In this document: one piece after another, positions 8,785-17,433 of the stretch
Position numbering within the stretch: the stretch's first letter is position 1
Layout: every line of letters begins with the position of its first letter
From: Maritalea myrionectae DSM 19524
GTDB taxonomy: Bacteria > Pseudomonadota > Alphaproteobacteria > Rhizobiales > Devosiaceae
Direction of reading: 5' to 3'
DNA length: 64,000 nucleotides
Assembly (NCBI RefSeq): GCF_000423365.1
Contig: NZ_AUHV01000006.1
Span: 83,501 to 147,500, forward strand
Position numbers and translations under genes: made by a program
The notes under the pieces: model-generated
The model's database searches: none
What the model was told of the DNA's origin: nothing
Seen by the model: the letters and a program-made list of their open reading frames with translations, nothing else

Positions 8785-9262
8785 AAGATCTTTTGGCAAA
8801 ACAATATTTTAGCAGCCTTTAACGCGGCTTGGTGTTGGTTTCAAATTGAAACATATTTGGATTGGTTCGCCAGTTCAATTTACGATTGGTACAAAGTGAG
8901 AACAAATACGGTCCGAATCGCGGTTTATCCTGTATTCTGATTTCGTTCTATACCGTATATAGTAGGGCGAGGGTGGCTTGCCCACAATTTTTGAATTCTT
9001 AATCAAAAATTTACCATAAAATTCGCTTTTTCCGTTTAGATTGATGAAGGTTTAGTTAAAATTGTAACTTTGTTTACCTGCCTTGTTTTTGTGTGAACAG
9101 CATCAATTGCAAATTAATTGCGATTTTAACTTTTGTGGTGCTGAAAATAAGGCATTTGAGCGCAAAAATTTACAAAAAAGCGGTTGCCGTTCCATTTTGA
9201 GAATGAGGGCGCGCAGAATCGCGGGCTGGAGCAGCCCTTCTGCCTCAACACAATAAGGGTGG
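8785..9262. other. Intergenic region, AT-rich, no gene seen
   Basis: This 478-bp stretch lies between the start of the helicase gene and the end of the DUF3108 gene, both minus-strand. It is clearly AT-rich from about 8940 to 9170 and should hold the helicase promoter. No convincing ORF, RNA gene or repeat was found. A short CGGCAACCG hairpin followed by CTTTTTTG on the minus strand (about 9176-9190) could be a weak terminator for the DUF3108 gene. Confidence 0.5.
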
Positions 9263-10084
9263 TTATTGAACGGAGAGGCGGGTGAGCACCATGGAGAGAT
9301 CGCCAAAGGCGGTGCCGACCAAAACCCGGTAGGGAATGACGTAGCCCGTGTCTTTGAGCGGCGCAAACCACATTAGAAAACGCTGATTGTTTTTCATATA
9401 GGTGGTGCTGGCGCTGTCGCTAAAATGGCCCGATACCGGGTTGTATTTCAACTTGCACAGCACAACAGGGCCTTGATAGCCGGTGCGTTGCGAGGTTGCG
9501 GTTTGGTTTTCGGCAAAGCTCATATTGATGTCAAAGCGCTCAATGCCGGTGAAGATCCGCATTTGCCGATTGCAAATGGCGGGCGACAGGCTATCGGCTT
9601 TGATCAAGAATGCCGCAACCGGATCATTGATGTTTGTGAGTTGGCTTTGCTTGACCGGCACGCGATTCACATTGTCGGTGAGCTCGGGGATCACTTGAAA
9701 GCTGTTCACTTTGGCGCCTTGTGCCCGAAACTGCACTTTGAACAGTTCATTATTGGCCTCTGTGGCCAGTTGAAACTGCTCGGCTTGCAGGTCGCCGCCG
9801 TTCAGGCTGCCTTTGGAATCGAGATTTGCGGTGCCCGCGGCCACAAGGCTCGCCAAGCCGGAAACCACACCATCAATATCCACAGCATAGTTTTGGCCAT
9901 TATTGTCAAAATCAACAGCGACCTGGGCGATGTTGACGCCTCTAAGGGTCACCACATAATTGGCGGTGGCATCGAATGCATTGGCGGCCAGTGTGCTGGC
10001 ACAAAAAAGGGCGACTGACGCCCCGGTGAGATTGCTGAATATACGCTTCGAAAAACGCTTGACGGTCAACACATTTATCGCCAC
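9263..10084 (-). CDS. DUF3108-domain periplasmic protein
   Basis: From GTG 10084 this is a 273-residue protein with a basic start (VKRFSKRIF), a hydrophobic signal segment and a cleavage-like ALA.AF site. The mature part, FDATANYVVTLRGVNIAQVAVDFD with later VPYRVLVGTAFGDLSM, matches DUF3108 proteins: exported, mostly beta, function unknown. No ATG lies in a usable position, and the frame stays open upstream to 10204, so the GTG start is a choice based on the signal peptide. An AGGGAG lies 12 bases before GTG. Confidence 0.75.
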   Translation of the reverse strand: MAINVLTVKRFSKRIFSNLTGASVALFCASTLAANAFDATANYVVTLRGVNIAQVAVDFDNNGQNYAVDIDGVVSGLASLVAAGTANLDSKGSLNGGDLQAEQFQLATEANNELFKVQFRAQGAKVNSFQVIPELTDNVNRVPVKQSQLTNINDPVAAFLIKADSLSPAICNRQMRIFTGIERFDINMSFAENQTATSQRTGYQGPVVLCKLKYNPVSGHFSDSASTTYMKNNQRFLMWFAPLKDTGYVIPYRVLVGTAFGDLSMVLTRLSVQ

Positions 10085-10324
10085 GTTTCGCCCATGCTCC
10101 CTAGCCGCTATTATCGCCAATTGGCTGCTTCGAATCAGTTTTTCTTCACACTGAACGGTGATCCGGGTCGATTCAAGGCAAGAATAGGACAAATTGGCAC
10201 GCAAGCGCTTGACTAACGGGGCAGAGTTCTCTAATTAGACGCGACTTTTCATTAATATGAGATCGACAAGGCACCGCCTGTTAGAGCGGATTTGTTGGTT
10301 TTGACCGAACAGGATGTGAGTAAA

Positions 10325-10615
10325 ATGGCACGACGTTGTGAACTTTCTGGCAAAGGCGTGATGTCAGGCAATAATGTGAGCCACGCGCTCAACCGGACCC
10401 GTCGCAAATTTTTGCCTAATCTGTGCTCCGTGACTTTGATGTCAGAAGCGCTGGGCGAAAGCGTGAAACTTAAAGTTTCTGCTGCAGCATTGCGCACCGT
10501 TGAGCACCGTGGTGGTTTGGATGCCTATTTGCTGAAAGCAAAGGACACCGAATTGTCTACACGCGCTTTGAACGTGAAAAAAGAAGTGCGTAAGGCACTT
10601 GCTGAAGCGTCTTAA
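10325..10615 (+). CDS. rpmB: 50S ribosomal protein L28
   Basis: 96 residues, [21 protein letters not shown], the standard L28 opening, with [10 protein letters not shown] and the C-terminal alphaproteobacterial extension ([10 protein letters not shown]). It binds 23S rRNA in the large subunit. The protein has only two cysteines, so it is the zinc-free form. Transcription is monocistronic: a strong hairpin terminator follows at 10659. Confidence 0.97.
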   Translation: MARRCELSGKGVMSGNNVSHALNRTRRKFLPNLCSVTLMSEALGESVKLKVSAAALRTVEHRGGLDAYLLKAKDTELSTRALNVKKEVRKALAEAS

Positions 10616-10658
10616 GCTGCGGCTTGAACGTTTGAAAATTTAAAGATTTTCGTTGGTG

Positions 10659-10688
10659 CCGCGCAAAGTTTTTGCGCGGTGCTTTTTA
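10659..10688 (+). terminator. Terminator after rpmB
   Basis: A 9-bp perfect stem, CCGCGCAAA with TTTGCGCGG, around a 3-base loop, followed by TGCTTTTTATT. It ends only 6 bases before the structured yhhQ leader. Confidence 0.85.
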
Positions 10689-10693
10689 TTGGA

Positions 10694-10738
10694 TGTGGCG
10701 CTGGTCACCTGCCGGGTCAGCCACAAATAATAGAGGTG
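10694..10738 (+). promoter_or_regulatory. Candidate pseudoknot leader overlapping the yhhQ ribosome site
   Basis: TGTGGC (10694-10699) pairs with GCCACA (10720-10725). Within that loop CACCT (10706-10710) can pair with AGGTG (10734-10738), which is the Shine-Dalgarno sequence of the gene starting at 10745. The two helices together make an H-type pseudoknot that would hide the ribosome site. The downstream gene family carries queuosine precursors, and preQ1 riboswitches control such genes elsewhere. The sequence does not match the preQ1-I or preQ1-II consensus as I know them, so the ligand, if any, is unknown. Confidence 0.4.
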
Positions 10739-10744
10739 CATGAA

Positions 10745-11386
10745 ATGGTGCTCACTCGTCTATTGTTGGCCATTGTGGCCATGGCCGTTGTGGTAACGGC
10801 GTCGAACTTTCTTGTTCAATTTCCGGTGCAAGCGCAATTGGGGCCTGCCAATTTGGCAGACATCCTCACTTGGGGCGCGTTCACCTATCCCTTCGCCTTT
10901 CTCGTTACAGATTTGACCAACCGCTTTTTCGGGCCGCAAAAGGCACGCATCGTGGTGTTGGTCGGCTTTGCATTGGCAGTTGTTCTCTCCATCTTTATGG
11001 CGACGCCGCGGATCGCGATCGCGTCCGGCACTGCTTTCCTCACCGCGCAATTGTTGGACGTGTCGATATTTGACCGTTTGCGCAAAGGTGTGTGGTGGAA
11101 AGCGCCGCTTGTGTCGTCCGGCATTGCATCCGTTGTTGATACATTGTTGTTCTTTTCATTGGCCATGGCCCCGGCTTTCGCCTTTATCGATGGGTGGTTT
11201 GGCATGGACGACAGTTCATTGGGCTTCCCCGTGCCGTTCCTCAGCTTTGGGGCAGAAACCCCGCTCTATCTCTCACTTGCTGTGGGTGACATGCTGGTGA
11301 AAGCCCTGATGGTTATCGCCTTGCTGCTGCCTTATCAGGCATTGCGTCGGGTGATTGCTGCACGCGTGGAAACAGTGTCTGCATAA
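10745..11386 (+). CDS. yhhQ: Queuosine-precursor transporter, VUT/YhhQ family
   Basis: 213 residues from ATG 10745 (AGAGGTG ribosome site). It has about six hydrophobic helices and the family signatures WGAFTYPFAFLVTDLTNRFFG near the N-terminus, DTLLFFSLA and KALMVIALLLPY near the end. YhhQ/QueT-like proteins import preQ0/preQ1 for tRNA queuosine synthesis across the inner membrane. The gene is single, with a strong terminator after it, and is preceded by a structured leader (10694-10738). Confidence 0.9.
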   Translation: MVLTRLLLAIVAMAVVVTASNFLVQFPVQAQLGPANLADILTWGAFTYPFAFLVTDLTNRFFGPQKARIVVLVGFALAVVLSIFMATPRIAIASGTAFLTAQLLDVSIFDRLRKGVWWKAPLVSSGIASVVDTLLFFSLAMAPAFAFIDGWFGMDDSSLGFPVPFLSFGAETPLYLSLAVGDMLVKALMVIALLLPYQALRRVIAARVETVSA

Positions 11387-11432
11387 ATTGAAAGCGCCGC
11401 GCCTTTTTTAAGGCGCAGCGCAATCGTGAGCG

Positions 11433-11468
11433 AACCCCAAGCATGGTAATCCGTGCTTGGGGTTTTTT
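11433..11468 (+). terminator. Strong terminator after yhhQ
   Basis: A perfect 11-bp stem, AACCCCAAGCA (11433-11443) with TGCTTGGGGTT (11454-11464), runs into six T. It separates yhhQ from the convergent isomerase gene. A second GC-rich hairpin lies just before it (about 11391-11412). Confidence 0.9.
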
Positions 11469-11482
11469 GTCTTCATCTGGGT

Positions 11483-12121
11483 TTAGGCGACCGGTGGATT
11501 TTGCCAACGGGTTGGCGCGAAGGGCTTCGTTAGGGCCCGTTCGACCAGTTCCAGATGATCTTGGCCGTAAAAGGGATCGCCCTCGACAATATAGGTGGGT
11601 GAACCAAAAATGTTCTGCGCGATCGCCCAGTCCGTGTTTTCCTGCAATTTTGCTTGGATGCGGGTCGAGCTGGCCTCTGCCACAAGGGCGTCGGCGTCGT
11701 GGCCCAGTTCCGTTGCGATCTTTTTCAACGTGTCGGTATCAGACAGATCTGCATCATCGCGCCAATGGGCTTCAAGCAGCCTATGCGCCAACTTGTCGGG
11801 GGCAGGGCCACTATCGCCGAGGGCGAGGATCAGGCCGGAGGCGAGGCTATAATCCGCATCGTGAAAGGTGGGGCGAAATGTGATGATCGGCACGTCACGA
11901 TATTCTGCCCATCGTTCGATCTCACGTCCGAAGAAATAGCCAACATTGGCTTGGGTGCGATTACGGAACGGCTGGCTGCGCTGGGCTTGCACCACTGGCG
12001 ACAGCAGAATGGGCCGATGAGTCAGCGTGACTTTATGCGCGGTGCAAATCGCGTTCAGCTTTGCCGATCCGATATAGGCGAAGGCAGAGTGGGCCGAATA
12101 GACATATTCGATGGTGGGCAT
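11483..12121 (-). CDS. 2-hydroxychromene-2-carboxylate isomerase family protein (DsbA/GST-kappa fold)
   Basis: 212 residues starting MPTIEYVYSAHSAFAYIGS, which is the HCCA-isomerase/GST-kappa opening; Ser12 and Phe14 sit where the glutathione-site residues lie. The late motif NIFGSPTYIVEGDPFYGQDHLELVE is the cis-proline and C-terminal helix of the family. Such enzymes isomerise aromatic-degradation intermediates with glutathione, and many have unknown substrates. It lies 28 bp downstream of a TetR gene and is likely in its operon, so it may respond to an aromatic or electrophilic compound. Confidence 0.88.
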   Translation of the reverse strand: MPTIEYVYSAHSAFAYIGSAKLNAICTAHKVTLTHRPILLSPVVQAQRSQPFRNRTQANVGYFFGREIERWAEYRDVPIITFRPTFHDADYSLASGLILALGDSGPAPDKLAHRLLEAHWRDDADLSDTDTLKKIATELGHDADALVAEASSTRIQAKLQENTDWAIAQNIFGSPTYIVEGDPFYGQDHLELVERALTKPFAPTRWQNPPVA

Positions 12122-12149
12122 AATTACTGTTCTTTCAACGCGGTGGAGA

Positions 12150-12821
12150 TTAGCTAAGTTGGCCGGATTGGAGCTGGCGGGCAAGCCCTTCCAGCAGCAA
12201 GTTTAAGCCGAAATCGAATTGAGTGACGCCATCATATTCCCCATTGACCAAGGCCAAGGTGGCACCGTGCAAATAGGGGAAGTCCGATTTCTCGATCATT
12301 GGCAGATAGTGTGCGGCGGCGGCTTTATACTCGTCTGGTTCAACGGGGAAATTGAGCTCTTGCATGGTGTAGCCATAAATGTGGCTATCGATGGCATTGC
12401 GCGCCCAATCTGCGGTCGCGTATGTAAAGCCAACATTGATGAGGCATCCCAGCGTTGCATCCGTGTCGCGCATGGTTTGTTCGCCATTGGTGATGGTGGA
12501 GATCAGCAGCGGCGGTGCCCAGGGGTGCCTTAAAAAGGCTTGGCGCATGGAGTGCGCGCGCCGTCGCATCGTTTCTTGCCAGTCGCCCTTAATTTGAGGG
12601 CGTTCAAATTCACTCACAACATGGTCCAGCATCAAGCTGAGCAAATCGTCCTTGTTGGCCACATGGTTGTAAATCGACATGGCGGTCACGCCCAATTGGG
12701 TGGCGAGCTTGCGCATGGATAGCGCCTCAATGCCCTGACTGTCGGCCAGTTCGATGGCCGCTTCGGTAATTTTTTGTGCGTTCAGCGTGCGGCGTTTGTC
12801 AGCTTGGGATGTGCGGCTCAT
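12150..12821 (-). CDS. TetR/AcrR-family transcriptional regulator
   Basis: 223 residues. The helix-turn-helix spans about residues 20-62 (ALSMRKLATQLGVTAMSIYNHVANKDDLL), typical of TetR. The C-terminal ligand-binding part is of the TetR_C type. The start is ATG 12821. The gene is divergent from the DUF6326 gene, and two matching 13-15-bp palindromes lie in the 125-bp gap, one over its own predicted -10. This arrangement implies autorepression and repression of both flanking transcripts, released by a small ligand. It probably forms an operon with the HCCA-type isomerase downstream. Confidence 0.93.
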   Translation of the reverse strand: MSRTSQADKRRTLNAQKITEAAIELADSQGIEALSMRKLATQLGVTAMSIYNHVANKDDLLSLMLDHVVSEFERPQIKGDWQETMRRRAHSMRQAFLRHPWAPPLLISTITNGEQTMRDTDATLGCLINVGFTYATADWARNAIDSHIYGYTMQELNFPVEPDEYKAAAAHYLPMIEKSDFPYLHGATLALVNGEYDGVTQFDFGLNLLLEGLARQLQSGQLS

Positions 12822-12855
12822 GGGCAATCAATTCCAGTTGGACGTAAAAAGAGGC

Positions 12856-12884
12856 TTGACTCATATACAGTGTATATTTATAGC
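12856..12884 (+). promoter_or_regulatory. Predicted promoter of the DUF6326 gene
   Basis: TTGACT (12856-12861), a 17-bp spacer, then TATAGC (12879-12884). Operator 1 fills most of the spacer. Confidence 0.6.
12863..12877. promoter_or_regulatory. TetR operator 1
   Basis: ATATACAGTGTATAT, a perfect 15-base odd palindrome. It overlaps the spacer of the rightward promoter and the -10 of the leftward promoter. Confidence 0.75.
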
Positions 12885-12897
12885 TCAATGCCGTCAA
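12869..12897 (-). promoter_or_regulatory. Predicted promoter of the tetR gene
   Basis: On the minus strand: TTGACG (12897-12892), a 17-bp spacer, TACACT (12874-12869). The -10 lies inside operator 1. The leader to ATG 12821 would be about 40 bases. Confidence 0.6.
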
Positions 12898-12912
12898 ATA
12901 TACACTGTATAC
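12898..12912. promoter_or_regulatory. TetR operator 2
   Basis: ATATACACTGTATAC has a perfect 13-base palindromic core, TATACACTGTATA. It is the reverse complement of the operator 1 core, centred 35 bp away. It lies just downstream of the expected rightward start point and upstream of the leftward -35. Confidence 0.75.
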
Positions 12913-12946
12913 ATAATGCAAGTTTAGCCAGCCTATTGGAGGCGCA

Positions 12947-13333
12947 ATGTCTGTTACTGAAAAAATCTCAACCCTATGGATTGTGGTCATGTTCAACATG
13001 GTCTTTGCCGATGTTCTGTCGTTTATCAGCCCTGGCTTTTTGGCCGAGGCCGCGACGGGCGTGATCGATGGGATTGAAATCACGCCCATGTTCATCTTGT
13101 TGGCGGCGATATTTATTGAAATCGCCATCGCCATGATTTTTCTATCGCGGGTTTTGCCGCGCAAAAGCTGTCGCATCGCCAATTGGGTGGTGGTGGTGGT
13201 CACCATTCTTTTTGTGGTTGGCGGCGGGTCGCTTGCGCCGCATTACATCCTGTTTGCTTCAATCGAAGTATTGGCGATGCTCTATATCGCCTATCTTGCT
13301 TGGACTTGGCCGGCAGAAAGCGCGCAGGTATAG
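12947..13333 (+). CDS. DUF6326-family membrane protein
   Basis: 128 residues with four predicted membrane helices: residues 9-30, about 48-67, 76-95 and 100-120. The opening ISTLWIVVMFNMVFADVLSF is characteristic of DUF6326 proteins, for which no function is known. GGAGGC precedes ATG. The gene is divergent from tetR and under the twin operators. Its role may be tied to the same signal as the isomerase, for example as a small transporter or membrane protectant, but nothing in the sequence proves this. Confidence 0.82.
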   Translation: MSVTEKISTLWIVVMFNMVFADVLSFISPGFLAEAATGVIDGIEITPMFILLAAIFIEIAIAMIFLSRVLPRKSCRIANWVVVVVTILFVVGGGSLAPHYILFASIEVLAMLYIAYLAWTWPAESAQV

Positions 13334-13339
13334 GCGTAA

Positions 13340-13369
13340 AAAAGCCCGCAGCAGATGCTGCGGGCTTTT
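13340..13369. terminator. Bidirectional terminator between DUF6326 and M42 genes
   Basis: A perfect 14-bp stem, AAAAGCCCGCAGCA with TGCTGCGGGCTTTT, around a two-base loop, with A and T tracts at either end. It serves the convergent genes on both sides. Confidence 0.92.
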
Positions 13370-13392
13370 GATTATTCAACTGGATATAACAG

Positions 13393-14439
13393 CTAGTGTG
13401 TCGACAAATAGGTCGCCAGGATATCGCGGGCGGCACCTAGGTCAGTTTTGTCGATCATTTCGGTCACGGTGTGCACATAGCGTGTGCCCACCACGATGCC
13501 GATGGCTTTCGCGCCAGCCGCGGCTTGTTGCGCTGCCGCGCCGTCTTGGCCGCCCCGGGCCAAAATGGTGCGCTGATACGGAATTTTGTTCTTTTCAGCC
13601 AGTTCTTCCATTTCGCGCACAAGGCCGATATCGGCAATGAAGCTGGAATCTTTGATGTGCAGGCCAACGCCTTCGCCTTGAACGGTCACACGCTGATGCT
13701 CAGGCACGCCGGGCGTGTCGCAGGCGAGGGTGACGTCAATGCCAAGGCCGATATCGGGTTTAATGGCATAGGCCGCTGTGCGGGCGCCGCGCAAGCCAAC
13801 CTCTTCTTGGGTGGTGAAGGCCACATGGATTTCGCATTCATGTTTGCCACCATCTTCGACCAGCTTGCGGATCGATTCGATGCCGAGCCAGCAGGCCACG
13901 CGGTTATCCAGTGCCTTGGAGACAACTTTGTCTTCAAGATCGAGCAAGGGCTCGTCCATCACGATGTAATCGCCGATTTTGACCTTGTCTTTGGTCTTTT
14001 CGCCCATGCCGAGGTCCACGAAAAATTCTGACAGGCCGGGCACTTTTTTTGCGTCGCCAGGTTCTTGAATGTGGATTGGTTTTCCACCGGGGTTCATCAC
14101 GCCTTTATAATCGCCATCATCGGTGCACACCAAAACCCGGCGTGAGAACAAATTGCGTGGGTCAAAGCCGCCAACGGGATCAATATAGATGTGACCCTTG
14201 TCGCTGATGTGTGAAACCAAAAAGCCAATCTCGTCCATATGGCAGAGCAGCATGACTTTTTTCGGGGTGCCTTTGCCCTTTTTGGTGGGGTTGCGCTTGC
14301 ACAGCAGTGAACCCATCGGGTCCATAGTGACTTCGTCAAAAAGGCCTTCAATTTCGCTTTTGATCACCTCGCGAATACGGTCTTCGCGTCCGGGTACGCC
14401 GGGTGTTTCACACAGGCGCTTAAGCAGGTCGATATTCAT
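13393..14439 (-). CDS. M42-family metallopeptidase (aminopeptidase)
   Basis: 348 residues. The dinuclear-metal residues are recognisable: His67 in CHMDEIGFLV, Asp in SKALDNRVACW, the catalytic Glu pair in TTQEEVGLRGA, Asp in GIDVT, and the last His in RYVHT. These define the M42 (FrvX/TET) aminopeptidases, large tetrahedral cytoplasmic assemblies that trim peptides. Length is normal for the family. ATG 14439 opens MNIDLLKRLCETPGVPGRE. The gene stands alone between a terminator and a 98-bp gap. Confidence 0.94.
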   Translation of the reverse strand: MNIDLLKRLCETPGVPGREDRIREVIKSEIEGLFDEVTMDPMGSLLCKRNPTKKGKGTPKKVMLLCHMDEIGFLVSHISDKGHIYIDPVGGFDPRNLFSRRVLVCTDDGDYKGVMNPGGKPIHIQEPGDAKKVPGLSEFFVDLGMGEKTKDKVKIGDYIVMDEPLLDLEDKVVSKALDNRVACWLGIESIRKLVEDGGKHECEIHVAFTTQEEVGLRGARTAAYAIKPDIGLGIDVTLACDTPGVPEHQRVTVQGEGVGLHIKDSSFIADIGLVREMEELAEKNKIPYQRTILARGGQDGAAAQQAAAGAKAIGIVVGTRYVHTVTEMIDKTDLGAARDILATYLSTH

Positions 14440-14537
14440 ATATTTATCCCTTGTTATGTCACGTTTCGTTAGACGCTCGAAACTTGGTAAATCAAGTTAC
14501 TTTTATTTGCCGTAAACTCAAGCATAATGCCGCATAA

Positions 14538-15542
14538 TTAATACAAAATATCGAATTGCAATAACATTGTGCGTTGCCAGCCATTAAAATTGTCGTCGGA
14601 AACAAGTGTGATTCGTGGATTATTGGTCGGACCAATACTTACCGCAAGTCCTTCCATATTGTCCACTGCGGTGCCGCCGGCAGCCAAGATGGTCTCCCCC
14701 CTTATCCGCGCGCCGGGCTTAATCCTGTCGCTGGTGATCAGTTCCAGCCGCATGGTGAAGCCGATCAGGGAGACGTCGCGCTTGAGAATCAGCAGGTCGC
14801 CATTGGGCAAAAAGGCGCAAGCTGTGGGTTTAAACCCGCCTTCGCGCGCAAAGCTGAGTTCGCCGCGGTCCTCATTGCCTTTCAGCCATGCAGCATGGTC
14901 ACCGCCGCTGGCTTTCACGTTCTCCGTGAGCATTAAGGTGGAGCCGGCAATCGGGGAAGCGGGTGGGGCGATGCAAAGCGCCTCCAACGAACCATTGTGG
15001 CGGTTTCTGCGCAACCAATCGGGGATGGAGACTTCGCGTGCCGCCCCTTGCGGCCAACCGTCCACCAATTCGAAATCTGCGACGCGGGTCAGGTGCTCAA
15101 AGGCGACCCGGACGGCGCTCGGGACCCCGTCGCGAAAAATGGTCTCGATGCTTTCAGAATCGCGCGAAAAGCGGGTGGGTAAATTGGCGCCCTTTGAGTT
15201 TTTAATTGGCACGAGGGTGATGTTGTTGAGGTCGCCCAAATTGCCTGCTTGATCATAGGACATTTTGCCATTTAGAAAATGTCCACGATCACTCACCGCA
15301 GCAAATTTGCCATCGTCAGAGGTGAATGTGATGCCGGAGAAGCCGCCAAACTGTTCATGATCATTGCGCAGCACAAACCCGCCGCGCCAGATCAGCTTGT
15401 CGATCTTGTCGCCTTTATTGCGCCCTTGAAAGCGCTCGATGGGCTGCAGGTCAATTGTGAGAGGTTCCGCAGAGGCGGGCGCAGCGGCGCAAAGGCCGCT
15501 GGCAAAAAGTGCAAATGCTATTCGCCTAGCGGCGGCGTGCAC
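14538..15542 (-). CDS. Secreted esterase-like/phytase-like beta-propeller protein
   Basis: From GTG 15542 this gives 334 residues with a clear signal peptide ([23 protein letters not shown] cleaved near ASA). The mature part has [39 protein letters not shown] and DNMEGLAVS, which fit the phytase-like/esterase-like domain family found in rhizobia (exported, presumed beta-propeller, true substrate unknown). The first 17 bases overlap the 3' end of cobT, suggesting translational coupling, and no ATG is available nearby. The frame is open further into cobT, but those codons are the cobT shadow. Confidence 0.8.
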   Translation of the reverse strand: MHAAARRIAFALFASGLCAAAPASAEPLTIDLQPIERFQGRNKGDKIDKLIWRGGFVLRNDHEQFGGFSGITFTSDDGKFAAVSDRGHFLNGKMSYDQAGNLGDLNNITLVPIKNSKGANLPTRFSRDSESIETIFRDGVPSAVRVAFEHLTRVADFELVDGWPQGAAREVSIPDWLRRNRHNGSLEALCIAPPASPIAGSTLMLTENVKASGGDHAAWLKGNEDRGELSFAREGGFKPTACAFLPNGDLLILKRDVSLIGFTMRLELITSDRIKPGARIRGETILAAGGTAVDNMEGLAVSIGPTNNPRITLVSDDNFNGWQRTMLLQFDILY

Positions 15543-17412
15543 GGGCTTTTGATGGCGGTTCTTCGTCAAACAAATCGGCCAGATTGTCCGTAAGCGCACC
15601 CGCCAGCTCTTCCGCGTCGAGCAGCGTGACCGCCCGGCGGTAATAGCGGGTAACATCGTGGCCGATACCGATGGCCACCAATTGAACAGGCGAACGTGTT
15701 TCAATATCTTCAATGACGAACCGTAGATGTTTTTCCAAATAGTTGCCGGGATTGACGGATTGTGTGCTGTCATCCACAGGCGCGCCATCGGAAATCACCA
15801 TCAATATGCGGCGATTTTCGGGCCGGGATAAAATCCGTTTATGCGCCCATTGCAGCGCCTCGCCATCGATATTTTCTTTCAATAAGCCTTCGCGCATCAT
15901 CAGGCCGAGATTGTCTTTGGCATGGCGCCAAGGCTCATCCGCGGCTTTATAGATGATGTGGCGCACATCGTTGATCCGACCAGGATTGGCCGGGCGACCA
16001 GCTTGCATCCACGCTTCGCGAGATTTGCCGCCTTTCCAGGCACGGGTGGTGAAGCCCAAAATCTCAACCTTCACGCCACAACGCTCCAGCGTGCGCGCAA
16101 GAATGTCGCCGCAAATGGCGGCAATAGTGATCGGGCGACCGCGCATGGAGCCGGAATTGTCGATCAACAGGGTCACGACGGTATCGCGGAAGTCTGTGTC
16201 TTTTTCGATCTTAAATGACAAAGGCTGCAGCGGATCGGTCACCACGCGGGTGATCCGTGACGTGTCCAACAGGCCTTCTTCAAGGTCAAATTCCCAAGAG
16301 CGATTTTGCTGCGCCATTAAGCGACGTTGCAATTTGTTGGCCAACCGCGCAACAGCACCCGTCAGGCTATCCAATTGCTTGTCGAGTAAGGCACGCAATT
16401 GCGCCAATTCTTCAGGTGGGCAAAGCTCGGCCGCGCCAATGATCTCGTCAAACTTGGTGGTGAAGATCTTATATTCCGGCATATTGCGGAAATGATCTGG
16501 AATGTCGTTTTGCGGCGGGGTGTTGGCCGCGTCTTCGCCTTGTTCAATCGGCGCTTCTTGCTCTTCGGTTTCCTCTAAGCTGGCTTCTTGACCGTCGGTC
16601 TCGCCTTCTTCTTCGGTGTCGCCGGGCGCTTGCTCGGCGTCCATATCCATTTCTTCTTGGTCCGCAGAGCCATCCTGCTTATCCGCATTTTCGTCTGGTG
16701 CGTTTTGCGGATCGGCATCTTCGCCGCTTTCGTCCTCGTCGCCATCCAAATCGGTGGGGTCAGCATCAATCATCATGTCGAGATTGCGCAGGGCGTTGCG
16801 GGTCAGTTTGGAAAACTCGACTTGGTCATCAAGAAAATCGCCGAGATTATCAAGGCCATCGCCAACTTTGTCTTCAATGGTATCGCGCCAGAACTCCACC
16901 AGTTTTTCACCGGAGGGGGGCACCTTCATGCCGGCGATTTTTTCGCGCAACACCAGGCTCATGGCTTCGGCCAAAGGCGCATCGGCAATGTCTTTGATGT
17001 TGGAATAGTTGGCGCGGAACATTTTGTCTTCCAGCATGGCCGACAAATTGTCTTTCATGCCGGGCAGGCGTTCCACCCCAAGCGCCTCCACGCGTACTTG
17101 CTCGAGCGCATCAAACACCGCGCGGGCTTCGGGGTCCTGCGGGGCATAACGATTGTGTTTTTTGGTGTCATGGGCCGCCAGGCGCATAGACATGGCGTCA
17201 CCCTGGCCCCGGGCAATAGCAATGTCTTCAGCTTTGGGCACGCGCGGCAAGTTGGCCAGCCGGGCCTTGTCTTTGGTCAAAAGCGGTCGATCGGAGGTGA
17301 AGGCCACCTCCAATTCGCGTTCGCCAGACACGGTCCGCACCGTTGCGCCAATCGCGTTTTTCAGCGTGGCGGTCGGGTCGGCCCGGTTTTGCTTTTTCCC
17401 GGATAAAGACAT
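15526..17412 (-). CDS. cobT: Cobaltochelatase subunit CobT
   Basis: 628 residues. After the N-terminal CobT region (residues 1-210) comes a strongly acidic Asp/Glu stretch of about 80 residues. A C-terminal von Willebrand factor A domain follows, with the MIDAS motif DNSGSMRG near residues 417-424 and SDGAPVDD. CobT forms the AAA+/VWA ring with CobS that drives CobN in ATP-dependent cobalt insertion during aerobic cobalamin synthesis. cobS lies 21 bp upstream. cobN is not in this window. Confidence 0.96.
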   Translation of the reverse strand: MSLSGKKQNRADPTATLKNAIGATVRTVSGERELEVAFTSDRPLLTKDKARLANLPRVPKAEDIAIARGQGDAMSMRLAAHDTKKHNRYAPQDPEARAVFDALEQVRVEALGVERLPGMKDNLSAMLEDKMFRANYSNIKDIADAPLAEAMSLVLREKIAGMKVPPSGEKLVEFWRDTIEDKVGDGLDNLGDFLDDQVEFSKLTRNALRNLDMMIDADPTDLDGDEDESGEDADPQNAPDENADKQDGSADQEEMDMDAEQAPGDTEEEGETDGQEASLEETEEQEAPIEQGEDAANTPPQNDIPDHFRNMPEYKIFTTKFDEIIGAAELCPPEELAQLRALLDKQLDSLTGAVARLANKLQRRLMAQQNRSWEFDLEEGLLDTSRITRVVTDPLQPLSFKIEKDTDFRDTVVTLLIDNSGSMRGRPITIAAICGDILARTLERCGVKVEILGFTTRAWKGGKSREAWMQAGRPANPGRINDVRHIIYKAADEPWRHAKDNLGLMMREGLLKENIDGEALQWAHKRILSRPENRRILMVISDGAPVDDSTQSVNPGNYLEKHLRFVIEDIETRSPVQLVAIGIGHDVTRYYRRAVTLLDAEELAGALTDNLADLFDEEPPSKARARRR

Positions 17413-17433
17413 GGTGCCTCTTTGGGTTGGCGG

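Noticed and set aside
16588..17406. Long open frame of 272 codons on the plus strand
   Set aside because: It is the antisense shadow of cobT, whose product is unmistakable. High GC and codon bias open this frame.
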